A model generated the notes under the pieces. It saw only the letters and a list, made by a program, of their open reading frames with translations, was not told the DNA's origin and did no database searches. Positions 51,475 through 59,737 of a stretch of 64,000 bases of DNA are shown here, one piece after another. Positions within the stretch are counted from its first letter, which is position 1; each line of letters begins with the position of its first letter. The stretch is from NCBI RefSeq assembly GCF_052060015.1, contig NZ_JBPODZ010000002.1, positions 186,001 to 250,000 of the forward strand. The letters are read 5' to 3'. The translations under genes and the position numbers were made by a program. Origin of the DNA: Arhodomonas sp052060015. Its GTDB lineage: Bacteria > Pseudomonadota > Gammaproteobacteria > Nitrococcales > Nitrococcaceae.

Positions 51475-51798
51475 TCAGCCGGCGTAGTCACTGCCGGGAT
51501 TGCCCTTGCCGAAGGCGCGGATCAGGCCATCGCCGGCGACCTCGGGGGCGGAATGCACCGCCCGAGCCTCGGCGTCACGCCCGCCGCGCAGGTCCTGCGG
51601 GCCGACGTAGCCGCCGAGTACCACCCGGTCGACGGGCCGCGCACCGGCATCGGCGCTGAAGTGGCTCACACCCGCGGCGCCGCTGGCACCGATGTTGAGG
51701 TCCTGTTCGAGGATCTTGCCCCCCAGCGGGCCCGCCTGGGCCTGGCCCAGACCGAGAATCGCGACGGCGGCGGCAGAAGCAATAACGAAGTGTTTCAT
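51475..51798 (-). CDS. Small secreted protein, copy A of a duplicated gene
   Basis: A 107-residue precursor with a clean signal peptide (MKHFVIASAAAVAILGLGQA, cleavage after AQA). The mature part, GPLGGKILEQDLNIGASGAA, then GVSHFSADAGARPVDRVVLG and GYVGPQDLRGGRDAEARAVH, is glycine- and alanine-rich without cysteines. I do not recognise the family. An almost identical gene (copy B) lies at 53721-54047, and only the last dozen residues and three internal ones differ. It has its own terminator and a conserved upstream region, so it is an independent unit, divergent from the acyl-CoA synthetase at 51979. Confidence 0.75.
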   Translation of the reverse strand: MKHFVIASAAAVAILGLGQAQAGPLGGKILEQDLNIGASGAAGVSHFSADAGARPVDRVVLGGYVGPQDLRGGRDAEARAVHSAPEVAGDGLIRAFGKGNPGSDYAG

Positions 51799-51901
51799 GG
51801 CGGTTCCTCCTTCGGTTTCCGTGATCTCAAGCTTCGAGCACAGTCTGGCCGATAGTCCGAAGGGGAACTATCCGTAGGATTACGAGGCGAATACGGGGTT
51901 C
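51509..51901. repeat. 393-bp direct repeat, copy A
   Basis: Matches 53758-54150 with no gaps and nine substitutions by my count (about 98 percent). It covers most of the small secreted-protein gene, its ribosome site and about 100 bases upstream. The copies are 2249 bases apart and flank the acyl-CoA synthetase gene. Confidence 0.9.
51850..51872. promoter_or_regulatory. Inverted repeat GATAGT-N10-ACTATC upstream of copy A
   Basis: GATAGT and ACTATC flank a GC-rich ten-base centre about 55-75 bases upstream of the small secreted gene, in a stretch conserved in both repeat copies (54100-54120 in copy B). A plausible operator. The centre (TCCCCTTCGG, minus strand) loosely resembles the CCCCT palindromes further right. 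Confidence 0.4.
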
Positions 51902-51978
51902 CACGCAGGCACGACGTGCAGCGGGCAGAGTCCATCCGATACCCTCACTGAAAACGACAGACCCACGAGGAGGAACGC

Positions 51979-53628
51979 ATGACCGGCGCCGGCATATTTG
52001 ACCAGGACTTAGGGCAGAACCCCGCGAACCACGTCCCGCTGACCCCACTGAGCTTTCTGCGCCGTAGCGCTGCCGTCTATCCGGATTATCCGGCAATGGT
52101 CCACGGCGGCCTCTGCTACGACTGGGCGGAGGCCTACCGGCGCTGCCGCAGGCTGGCGTCCGCGTTGAGCCACCACGGCATCGGCCCCGGCGACACGGTG
52201 GCCGTAATGGCACCGAATATCCCGCCGCTGTGGGAGGCGCACTTCGGCGTGCCGATGGCCGGCGCAGTGCTCAATGCCCTGAACGTACGCCTGGACGCCG
52301 CCACCATCGCCTACAGCCTTCATCACGGCGAGGCCCGGGTGCTGATCACGGACACGGAGTTCGCGCCGGTAATCCGGGAGGCCCTGGACCGGCTCGATCG
52401 CCCGCCGCTGGTGGTGGACATCGACGACCCCGAGGGCCCCGGCGGCGAACGCCTCGGGGAGCTGGACTACGAGGCCTTCCTGGCCGGCGGCGACCCGGAA
52501 TTCGACTGGCGCATGCCGGAGGACGAGTGGGAGGCCATCAGCCTGAACTACACCTCCGGGACCACCGGCAACCCCAAGGGGGTCGTCTATCACCACCGCG
52601 GCGCCTACCTCAACGCCATGGGCAACGTGCTCGCCTGGGACATGGGCCGCCACCCCGTGTATCTCTGGACGCTGCCCATGTTCCACTGCAACGGCTGGTG
52701 CTTCCCCTGGACCCTGGCAGCGGTGGCGGGGGTGAACGTCTGCCTGCGCCGGGTGGCCCCGGCGGCGATCCACGACGCGCTGGCGAATCACGGCGTGACC
52801 CACCTGTGCGGCGCCCCCATCGTCATGCAGATGCTGCTGGAGGCACCGGAGCAACAGCGCCGCGCGTTCCCGCAACAGGTACACATGATGACCGCCGCGG
52901 CGCCACCGCCGTCCAGCGTGCTCGCCCGCATGGAAGCCCTTGGCGTGGACGTCACCCACGTCTACGGACTGACGGAGATCTACGGCCCGGCGGTGGTTTG
53001 TGCCTGGAAGCCGGAATGGGATGCCCTGGGGGACGAGGAGAAGGCCGACAGGAAGTCCCGTCAGGGCGTCACCTATCCCGTCCAGGAGGACCTCGCCGTG
53101 GTCGACCCGGACACCGGCACGCCCGTGCCCTGGGACGGAGAGACCCTGGGCGAGGTATGGACCCGTGGCAACATCACCATGAAGGGCTACCTGAAAAACC
53201 CCGAGGCCACCGAAGAAGCCTTCCGGCACGGGTGGTTCCACACCGGGGACCTGGGGGTGGTACATGGCGACGGCTACATCCAGCTCCGTGACCGGGCTAA
53301 GGACATCATCATCTCCGGCGGCGAGAACATCTCCTCCATCGAGGTGGAAAACGCCCTCTATGACCATCCCGCCGTCGAGGCTTGTGCCGTGGTGGCAGCG
53401 CCGGACGACAAGTGGGGCGAGACCCCCGTGGCCTTCGTGGAGCGGCGACAGGGCCACCTCGAGGTGGACGCCGAACAGCTCATCGCGCACTGCCGGGAGC
53501 GGCTGGCCGGCTTCAAATGCCCGCGAGGGGTGATCTTCGCGGACATCCCGCGCACCTCCACCGGCAAGATCCAGAAGTACAGCCTGCGCCAGCAGGCCCG
53601 GGAGATGTCATCTCCGGCGGGTCAATAA
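51979..53628 (+). CDS. Acyl-CoA synthetase (AMP-forming, AlkK-like)
   Basis: A 549-residue adenylate-forming enzyme activating a carboxylic acid to its CoA thioester. Motifs: LNYTSGTTGNPKGVVYHHRG (about 188), TLPMFHCNGWCFPWTLAAV (typical of the AlkK/medium-chain group), VYGLTEIYGPAVVC, GWFHTGDLGVVHGDGYIQLR and the catalytic Lys in PRTSTGKIQKYSLR. The family covers short/medium-chain and branched or phenyl-substituted acids, and the substrate is not fixed. ATG 51979 has GGAGGAA upstream. It sits between the two 393-bp repeats and upstream of SDR, GST, second synthetase, thiolase and TRAP genes, so it probably belongs to the same catabolic system. Confidence 0.9.
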   Translation: MTGAGIFDQDLGQNPANHVPLTPLSFLRRSAAVYPDYPAMVHGGLCYDWAEAYRRCRRLASALSHHGIGPGDTVAVMAPNIPPLWEAHFGVPMAGAVLNALNVRLDAATIAYSLHHGEARVLITDTEFAPVIREALDRLDRPPLVVDIDDPEGPGGERLGELDYEAFLAGGDPEFDWRMPEDEWEAISLNYTSGTTGNPKGVVYHHRGAYLNAMGNVLAWDMGRHPVYLWTLPMFHCNGWCFPWTLAAVAGVNVCLRRVAPAAIHDALANHGVTHLCGAPIVMQMLLEAPEQQRRAFPQQVHMMTAAAPPPSSVLARMEALGVDVTHVYGLTEIYGPAVVCAWKPEWDALGDEEKADRKSRQGVTYPVQEDLAVVDPDTGTPVPWDGETLGEVWTRGNITMKGYLKNPEATEEAFRHGWFHTGDLGVVHGDGYIQLRDRAKDIIISGGENISSIEVENALYDHPAVEACAVVAAPDDKWGETPVAFVERRQGHLEVDAEQLIAHCRERLAGFKCPRGVIFADIPRTSTGKIQKYSLRQQAREMSSPAGQ

Positions 53629-53647
53629 GGGGGGCACCCCTGGCGGC

Positions 53648-53677
53648 AAAAAGGGGCGCCGGCCTAGGGGCCGGCGC
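53648..53677 (-). terminator. Terminator of small secreted protein gene, copy B
   Basis: Minus strand: GCGCCGGCC-CCTA-GGCCGGCGC then CCCTTTTTG. Nine-pair stem with T-run. It is homologous to the copy A terminator although the sequence between terminator and repeat edge differs. Confidence 0.8.
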
Positions 53678-53720
53678 AAAAGGGGACGCGGAGGGAAGGG
53701 ATGCGTGCTCGGCAAGCGCC

Positions 53721-54047
53721 TCAGCCGGCCTGCCTGCCACTGACCGGGCCGCGCTTTCCGAAGGCGCGGATCAGGCCATCGCCGGCGACCTCGGGGGCGG
53801 AATGCACCGCCCGGGCCTCGGCGTCACGCCCGCCGCGCAGGTCCTGCGGGCCGACGTAGCCGCCGAGCACCACCCGGTCGGCGGGCCGCGCACCGGCATC
53901 GGCGCTGAAGTGGCTCACACCGGCGGCGCCGCTGGCACCGATGTTGAAATCCTGCGCGAGGATCTTGCCCCCCAGCGGGCCCGCCTGGGCCTGGCCCAGA
54001 CCGAGAATCGCGACGGCGGCGGCAGAAGCAATAACGAAGTGTTTCAT
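53721..54047 (-). CDS. Small secreted protein, copy B of a duplicated gene
   Basis: A 108-residue precursor with the same signal peptide as copy A and a mature part beginning GPLGGKILAQDFNIGASGAA. It differs from copy A at three internal residues (E to A, L to F, V to A) and in the C-terminal tail (KRGPVSGRQAG against KGNPGSDYAG), where DNA identity also ends. Function unknown. It is divergent from the SDR gene at 54276, mirroring how copy A is divergent from the acyl-CoA synthetase. Confidence 0.75.
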   Translation of the reverse strand: MKHFVIASAAAVAILGLGQAQAGPLGGKILAQDFNIGASGAAGVSHFSADAGARPADRVVLGGYVGPQDLRGGRDAEARAVHSAPEVAGDGLIRAFGKRGPVSGRQAG

Positions 54048-54150
54048 GGCGGTTCCTCCTTCGGTTTCCGTGATCTCAAGCTTCGAGCACAGTCTGGCCG
54101 ATAGTCCGAAGGGGAACTATCCGCAGGATTACGAGGCGAATACGGGGTTC
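53758..54150. repeat. 393-bp direct repeat, copy B
   Basis: Partner of 51509-51901. Ungapped, about 98 percent identical, same orientation. The abrupt loss of identity at both edges suggests a recent duplication or gene conversion tract. Confidence 0.9.
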
Positions 54151-54193
54151 TACACACCCTGATCGACGACCGCCATCACCCCCTGTCGCTTCC

Positions 54194-54207
54194 CCCCTTT
54201 AGAGGGG
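54194..54207. promoter_or_regulatory. Palindrome CCCCT-N4-AGGGG upstream of the SDR gene
   Basis: CCCCTTTAGAGGGG inside the longer shared block TTCCCCCCTTTNGAGGGGTGA. The same block occurs at 55718-55738 before the second acyl-CoA synthetase. It ends 68 bases before the SDR start, with a TTATGT-like -10 about 20 bases downstream, consistent with an activator site overlapping the -35 region. Confidence 0.6.
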
Positions 54208-54275
54208 TGAAAGCCCAGCCCTCCATGCTTATGTTGCCGGCACTAAGATCAATAACGGACACATAGGAGGAGGCC

Positions 54276-55079
54276 ATGCGCGCACAACGACTCGAAGATC
54301 GGGTGGTCATGGTAATCGGCGCGGGCTCCATTGGGCCCGGCTGGGGCAACGGCAAGGCCGCGGCTGTCCAGGCGGCCCGTGAGGGGGCTAAAGTCATTGC
54401 CGTCGATATCAACGGCGATGCTGCCCGCGAGACAGTCCAGATCATCCACGACGAGGGCCGAGAAGCCTCCCCCTTCGAGGGCGATGCGACGGACTCGGAC
54501 ACCGTACAAGCCATGATGGAGCACGCCATCGCCACCTATGGCCGTCTGGACGTAGTCCACCACAACATCGGCATCGTCGCCTTGGGCGGTCCGGTGGAGC
54601 TGGAGGAGAAGGACTGGCACCGCGTACTCGACATCAACCTCACCAGCGCCTTCCTAGTGTGCAAGCACGCCCTACCACTCATGGAGCACCAGGGCAGCGG
54701 TGTCATCCTGGTAACCGGCTCCATCGCGGGAATCCGCTACACGGGTGTGCCCTACGTCAGCTACAGCACCACCAAGGCTGCCGTGGCGCAGCTCTGCCAG
54801 AGCGTCGCGCTGCAGTACGCCGATCGTGGCATACGTGCCAATTGCATCCTCCCGGGCCTGATGGACACGCCCATGATCTACCAGGGCCTAAAAGAAGGAT
54901 ACTCCGCCACAGATCAGCGAGAGATGGTCGAAAAGCGCAATACCCAGTGTCCGACCGGCACCATGGGAGACGCCTGGGATGTGGCCAACGCCATGGTTTT
55001 CCTCGCCTCCGACGAGGCCCGCTACATCACGGGGCAGAATCTCGTCGTCGACGGCGGCATCACCTGCAAGATGGCCTGA
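54276..55079 (+). CDS. Short-chain dehydrogenase/reductase
   Basis: A 267-residue NAD(P)-dependent oxidoreductase of the classical SDR fold. The cofactor loop is VIGAGSIGPGWGNGKAA instead of the usual TGxxxGIG. VDIN at the end of strand 2 (Asp) suggests NAD preference. HHNIG replaces NNAG. The catalytic set is present: Ser in VTGSIAG and YSTTK (YxxxK). LPGLMDTPMI and ITGQNLVVDGG close the fold. It probably oxidises a hydroxyacyl or alcohol intermediate in the catabolic block. Preceded by the CCCCT palindrome and an AGGAGGAGG ribosome site, and followed after 3 bases by the GST gene. Confidence 0.87.
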   Translation: MRAQRLEDRVVMVIGAGSIGPGWGNGKAAAVQAAREGAKVIAVDINGDAARETVQIIHDEGREASPFEGDATDSDTVQAMMEHAIATYGRLDVVHHNIGIVALGGPVELEEKDWHRVLDINLTSAFLVCKHALPLMEHQGSGVILVTGSIAGIRYTGVPYVSYSTTKAAVAQLCQSVALQYADRGIRANCILPGLMDTPMIYQGLKEGYSATDQREMVEKRNTQCPTGTMGDAWDVANAMVFLASDEARYITGQNLVVDGGITCKMA

Positions 55080-55082
55080 ACC

Positions 55083-55712
55083 GTGATTACGGTCTGGGGC
55101 AGGCGGAACTCCGCCAACGTCCAAAAGGTGCTATGGCTGCTGGATGACCTGGATACTCCCTGGCAGCACCGCGATGCGGGCGGCACGCGGGAGCCCGAGA
55201 CCCGGCAAGAACTGCTGGCGCGCAACCCCAATGGGCTGGTCCCGGTGCTGGAAGACGACGGACTCACCCTGTGGGAATCCAACGCTATCCTACGCCATCT
55301 GGTCCGTACCGCGCTGCCCTCAGCGCGGTACGGCAATACCCCCTCCGAGCGAGCCCTCATCGATCAGTGGATGGACTGGCAGCTCGCCACGCTCTGGCCC
55401 CCTATGCTGCCGTTCTTCATCGGACTGGCCCGGACTGCCGAGGATGAACGCGACCATATGGCAATCGAGGCGGGTCGGCAGAGAACAATGGATAATTTCC
55501 AGATCCTTGAGGTTTGGTTAGGCAACGGTGGCACGGAATATATCGTTGGTGCGGAACTCACAGTCGCTGACATCGCTATTGGACCGTTCCTCCACCGATG
55601 GCTCCTTCTAGAGCCGTCAGCGAGCGCCGAGCAACCCCACCTGGCTGCGCTCTACCAGCGCTACCGAGAACACCGGGCGTTCCAGTCGCGGATCATGACG
55701 CAGCCATTCTAA
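55083..55712 (+). CDS. Glutathione S-transferase family protein
   Basis: A 209-residue GST-fold protein: MITVWGRRNSANVQKVLWLL with Ser/Asn near the usual catalytic position, NPNGLVPVLEDDGLTLWESN (glutathione-contact ESN), then a helical C-terminal domain with YIVGAELTVADIAIGPFLHR. In the SDR operon it may act as a glutathione-dependent isomerase, lyase or detoxifying enzyme. The start is GTG 55083, three bases after the SDR stop, so it is co-translated. This gene's base composition is somewhat more AT-rich around 55440-55600 than its neighbours. Confidence 0.88.
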   Translation: MITVWGRRNSANVQKVLWLLDDLDTPWQHRDAGGTREPETRQELLARNPNGLVPVLEDDGLTLWESNAILRHLVRTALPSARYGNTPSERALIDQWMDWQLATLWPPMLPFFIGLARTAEDERDHMAIEAGRQRTMDNFQILEVWLGNGGTEYIVGAELTVADIAIGPFLHRWLLLEPSASAEQPHLAALYQRYREHRAFQSRIMTQPF

Positions 55713-55721
55713 GACCGTTCC

Positions 55722-55735
55722 CCCCTTTCGAGGGG
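55722..55735. promoter_or_regulatory. Palindrome CCCCT-N4-AGGGG upstream of the second acyl-CoA synthetase
   Basis: CCCCTTTCGAGGGG within the block shared with 54190-54210. It ends 75 bases before the TTG start of the synthetase. A CCTAGCCT-like -10 follows 18 bases after the shared block, the same geometry as at the SDR promoter. Confidence 0.6.
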
Positions 55736-55810
55736 TGATTCCACGGGGTCCACACGCCTAGCCTGATCGCATCAAGAGAAGTCGACTACGACGGACCGGA
55801 GGAGGGGAGT

Positions 55811-57337
55811 TTGAATCTGGCATCGCTACTTGAGCGGGCCGGCCGGACGTTTCCGGAGCAGCCCGCCATCGCGCACGGCGAACGAAACTTGGCCAACTAT
55901 GGTGCGTTCGCCAGGCGGGTGGCATCCCTGGCCGGCGCACTGCGTGGACCGGCCGGCCTCAATGAAGGCGATCGCGTGGCGCTGTTCATGAAGAACGCGC
56001 CGGCGTATCTGGAGATCCTGTTTGCGGCCTGGCACGCCGGCCTCGTGGTAGTGCCCGTCAACGCCAAGCTCGCCGCCGCTGAGCTTGGCTACATCCTCAG
56101 TCATAGCTCGGCCCGCATCTGCTTCGCGACCTCCGACCTGGTCGGGACGGTCAACACCGCCCGCCAAGACGCGGACGGGTTGGAGACGGTGATCGACACC
56201 GATTCAGCGGCCTTCGAACAATGGTTCCAGGAACAACCGCTTCCTCTCACCGAGCGAGCACCCGATGACCTCGCATGGTTGTTCTATACCAGCGGAACAA
56301 CCGGGATCCCCAAGGGGGCGATGCTCTCCCATCGCAACCTCATGGCCATGACCAGCGGCTACTTCATCGACGTGGAGTCGGTGGATGTGGGGGACACCAT
56401 CCTCCACGCCGCCCCCCTCTCCCACGGCTCCGGCCTGTATTGCATTCCGAATGTGGTCGCGGCGGCGCTACAGGTAATCCCGGAGAGCGGCGGCTTCGAT
56501 GCCGATGAGGTCTGCGACCTCCTCACCGCCCATCGAAGGGTTTCCTTCTTCGCGGCCCCAACCATGGTCAAACGGCTTGGCCAGCGGGTGCGCGAGCGCG
56601 ATGCCGATGTCAGCGCGGTGCGCACCATCATTTACGGTGGCGGCCCGATGTATCTCGCCGACCTGCGCGAGGCAACGGCAATCTTCGGCCACCGCCTCGC
56701 CGAGATCTACGGCCAGGGCGAAAGCCCCATGACCATCACCGCCAAGTCCCGCAGCTTGCATGCGCACTTCGACCATCCCGAACGCGAGTACCGCCTCGCC
56801 TCGGTGGGCATGCCGCAGGCCGTGGTAGAGGTGCGCATCGTCGACGAGCAGGGCCGGCGCCTGCCCACCGGCGAGGTAGGGGAAATCATCGTCCGCGGCG
56901 ATCCGGTCATGCTCGGCTACTGGAACAACCCCGATGCCACCCACAAAACGGTGGTAGACGGGTGGCTCTACACCGGCGATCGCGGTTGCCTCGACGAGCG
57001 CGGCCTACTCTACCTCAAGGACCGCTCCAAGGACGTGATCATCAGCGGCGGCACCAACATCTACACCCGCGAGGTGGAGGACGCACTGCTTACCCACCCC
57101 AGCGTCTTCGAGGTATCGGTGATCGGCCGTCCGGATCCGGAGTGGGGGGAGACGGTGGTCGCCTTCGTCGTGGCGGCCAACGGCGCCGAGGTGGACGCCA
57201 AAACCTTAGACCGTCACTGCGTCGAGCGCATCGCCCGCTTCAAGCGACCCAGGGAATATCACTTCGTCGACGAGCTGCCCAAGAACGCCTACGGGAAGAT
57301 CGTCAAGAACACCCTGCGCGAATGGCTGCGCCAGTAA
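55811..57337 (+). CDS. Acyl-CoA synthetase (AMP-forming), second
   Basis: A 508-residue adenylate-forming ligase: LFYTSGTTGIPKGAMLSHRN (about 155), APLSHGSGLY, EIYGQGESPMTIT, GWLYTGDRGCLDERGLLYLK and the catalytic Lys in LPKNAYGKIVKNTLR. It resembles the benzoate/cyclohexane-carboxylate or fatty-acid CoA ligase branch. The start is TTG 55811 after GGAGGGG. It is followed after 26 bases by the thiolase gene and preceded by a CCCCT palindrome, so it heads the operon synthetase-thiolase-TRAP. The substrate is unknown. Confidence 0.88.
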   Translation: MNLASLLERAGRTFPEQPAIAHGERNLANYGAFARRVASLAGALRGPAGLNEGDRVALFMKNAPAYLEILFAAWHAGLVVVPVNAKLAAAELGYILSHSSARICFATSDLVGTVNTARQDADGLETVIDTDSAAFEQWFQEQPLPLTERAPDDLAWLFYTSGTTGIPKGAMLSHRNLMAMTSGYFIDVESVDVGDTILHAAPLSHGSGLYCIPNVVAAALQVIPESGGFDADEVCDLLTAHRRVSFFAAPTMVKRLGQRVRERDADVSAVRTIIYGGGPMYLADLREATAIFGHRLAEIYGQGESPMTITAKSRSLHAHFDHPEREYRLASVGMPQAVVEVRIVDEQGRRLPTGEVGEIIVRGDPVMLGYWNNPDATHKTVVDGWLYTGDRGCLDERGLLYLKDRSKDVIISGGTNIYTREVEDALLTHPSVFEVSVIGRPDPEWGETVVAFVVAANGAEVDAKTLDRHCVERIARFKRPREYHFVDELPKNAYGKIVKNTLREWLRQ

Positions 57338-57363
57338 CCGCGCGACAGCACCGAGAGGTCAGC

Positions 57364-58533
57364 ATGGAACACTACATGATCGGGTGGGGACATACCCCGT
57401 TCGGAAAACTCGCCGACCGCGACATCGAATCCCTCATCGTCGACGCCGCCGGCGAGGCATTGGCGGATGCCGGCACCGCGGCCGAGGAGATCGATGCCGT
57501 GTTCCTCGGACACTTCAATAGCGGCATGAGCCCCCAGGACTTCTGCGCGCCGCTCGTGCTGCAGCTCGACGAGCGGCTGCGCTTCAAACCCGCCACCCGC
57601 GTGGAGAACGCCTGCGCCAGTGGGTCCGCGGCCCTGCACCAGGGGCTGAACTACCTCGCTAGCGGTGCCGGCCACCGAGTCTTGGTCGTGGGCGTGGAGA
57701 AGATGACCGATGCCGGCGCGGCGCAGGTCGCGGACAGTCTGCTAGGTGCCAGCTACCGCAAGAGCGATCTGGCGGACACCGAGCTCGGCTTTGCCGGGGT
57801 GTTCGCCCGCATCGCACAGGCTTACTTCGCGGCATATGGCGAGCAGACCGACGTGCTCGCCCGCATCGCCGCCAAGAATCATCGTAACGGCACCCGCAAT
57901 CCGCACGCGCACCTGCAGAAGGACATCGGCTTCGACTTCTGCAATACGACCTCGGAGAAGAACCCGGTAGTCGCCCCACCACTGCGGCGCACCGACTGCT
58001 CTCCGGTTTCCGACGGTGCCGCCGCCGTAGTGCTCTCCGACGCCTCCGGGCTGACCGGAGCGTCACGGGCGGTAGGCTTTCGTTCCCGCGTGCAAGCCAC
58101 TGAGCTCATGCCGATGGAACGGCGCGACCTCACCCGTCTAGAGGGCGCCGCCTACGCCTGGGGCAATGCTATGGAACAGGCCGGCGTCGGTCTCGAGGAC
58201 CTCTCTTTTGCCGAGGTCCATGACTGCTTCACCATCGCCGAGCTCTTGATCTATGAAGCCATCGGCCTAGCTCCCCGGGGCCAGGGACGTCGCGCCATAG
58301 AGGAGGGCTGGGTCGAGCCCGACGGGCGCCTGCCCATCAATCCCTCCGGCGGGCTCAAGGCCAAGGGCCACCCCGTCGGTGCCACGGGTGTGTCCATGCA
58401 CGTCATGGCCGCCAAACAGCTAACCGGCGAGGCCGGCGCCATGCAGATCCCCGGCGCCGAGCTTGCGGGCGTGTTCAACATGGGTGGCGTCGCCGTCGCC
58501 AACTACGCCAGCGTGCTCGAGCGAGCCCGCTGA
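57364..58533 (+). CDS. SCP2-type thiolase / acetyl-CoA acetyltransferase
   Basis: A 389-residue thiolase of the sterol-carrier-protein-x type. The nucleophile is Cys84 in VENACASGSAAL. VHDCF and the GLKAKGHPVGATGVSM loop carry the general acid/base residues, and HDCF replaces the usual NEAF of classical thiolases. It should cleave a 3-ketoacyl-CoA with CoA, giving acetyl- or propionyl-CoA. No SCP2 lipid-binding domain (DUF35/OB partner) is nearby. The start MEHYMIGWGHTPFG at 57364 is family-like. A frame open further upstream is the shadow of the ligase gene. Confidence 0.88.
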   Translation: MEHYMIGWGHTPFGKLADRDIESLIVDAAGEALADAGTAAEEIDAVFLGHFNSGMSPQDFCAPLVLQLDERLRFKPATRVENACASGSAALHQGLNYLASGAGHRVLVVGVEKMTDAGAAQVADSLLGASYRKSDLADTELGFAGVFARIAQAYFAAYGEQTDVLARIAAKNHRNGTRNPHAHLQKDIGFDFCNTTSEKNPVVAPPLRRTDCSPVSDGAAAVVLSDASGLTGASRAVGFRSRVQATELMPMERRDLTRLEGAAYAWGNAMEQAGVGLEDLSFAEVHDCFTIAELLIYEAIGLAPRGQGRRAIEEGWVEPDGRLPINPSGGLKAKGHPVGATGVSMHVMAAKQLTGEAGAMQIPGAELAGVFNMGGVAVANYASVLERAR

Positions 58534-58573
58534 CCCGACCGAGAGAAATCGATCCATTAGGAGGAGAGGCATC

Positions 58574-59671
58574 ATGCAGAGAAGAAAGTTCCTCAAGCTA
58601 TCCGGCGCCTCGGTGGGCGGGGCCATCGCCCTCAGCATCATTCCGGTGTCACTGTTCGCCCAGGGCGCGCATAAACTGCGCTGGGCATCCTACATTTCCC
58701 AGCAGGCCATGCCCTCGCAGCTCGACACCTGGTTCATGGAGGAGCTGGTGCGTCGTTCCGAAGGCGCCATAGAGTTCAGCCAGCACTGGTCCTCGTCGCT
58801 ACACAGTGTGGGCGATCATTTGCCGGCGGTGCGGGACAACCGCACACAGATGTCGTTGATCTCGCCCGGCTACTACGAATCCGGCATGCCGGTGACCCGC
58901 GGGCTTGAGTGGTACTACCGTATGGAGCGGGCGGATGCCCTGCAGCGCGTCTGCCGGGACGTCTATGAGAATTTCGCACCGCTTCGTGAGGAGTGGGAGC
59001 AACGCCACGGCGCTAAGGTCCTGTACTGGACGAACTGGTATCACGCACCACTGGTCACCCGCGAGCCGATCGAGTCCATAGAAGACCTCCAGGGCAAGCG
59101 TATCCGCGCCTATGGCGTGATGAACGACACCATCGATCGCCTCGGTGGCTCACCGGTACCCATGTCGGCGACCGAGGTGTACACGTCACTGGAACGCGGT
59201 GTCATCGATGGCGCGGCAGGCTTCGAGTTCGTCACGGCGGTCAGCTATCAGCTCCATGAGATCGCACCGCATTTCACGGACATGGGCGCCGGCCCTCATG
59301 CCCCCGCGGCGACGGTCATGAGCATGCGCCAGTGGGAATCGCTGCCCGAAGAGATTCAGGCACTGATGGAGGAGATCGCCGCTGACCTCTACGCACGCAA
59401 GCTCACCGAAATCTACGGTCCGGCGGCGGAGCAGGCCGTGGACAAGGCGCTCGCCGACGGTGCGCAGTTTGCCACTTGGTCCGAGGAGGAAAAGGCCCGG
59501 GCGCAGGACATCGTCCAGCCGGAACAGGTGGAGATGTGGAAACGCGAGGTGGCCGAACCACAGGGCATCGACGGGGAGGCCATGCAGGAGATGGTGGAGA
59601 AGGCCATCGCCGAGCATGACGGCTCCGGTGATCTGCGCACCCCCTACGAGATCTACCGAGACAGGAGCTGA
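58574..59671 (+). CDS. TRAP transporter substrate-binding protein (DctP/TAXI-like)
   Basis: A 365-residue periplasmic receptor. The N-terminus MQRRKFLKLSGASVGGAIAL is a twin-arginine signal. KLRWASYISQQAM, SLISPGYYESGMPVTRGLEW, ITSIEDLQGKRI-like IESIEDLQGKRIRAYGV, and TEVYTSLERGVIDGAAGFEF follow the DctP pattern, including the Arg (KRIRAYG) that usually binds a carboxylate. The ligand is therefore likely an organic acid. ATG 58574 has GGAGGAGAGG upstream. First of three TRAP genes, and downstream of acyl-CoA ligase and thiolase genes that could process the imported acid. Confidence 0.9.
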   Translation: MQRRKFLKLSGASVGGAIALSIIPVSLFAQGAHKLRWASYISQQAMPSQLDTWFMEELVRRSEGAIEFSQHWSSSLHSVGDHLPAVRDNRTQMSLISPGYYESGMPVTRGLEWYYRMERADALQRVCRDVYENFAPLREEWEQRHGAKVLYWTNWYHAPLVTREPIESIEDLQGKRIRAYGVMNDTIDRLGGSPVPMSATEVYTSLERGVIDGAAGFEFVTAVSYQLHEIAPHFTDMGAGPHAPAATVMSMRQWESLPEEIQALMEEIAADLYARKLTEIYGPAAEQAVDKALADGAQFATWSEEEKARAQDIVQPEQVEMWKREVAEPQGIDGEAMQEMVEKAIAEHDGSGDLRTPYEIYRDRS

Positions 59672-59737
59672 TCTCCGTTACGGCGGGGCGGTTCTCCGCC
59701 CTGCCGGTCACTACCGCCGCACGGACAGGGTAATCCC

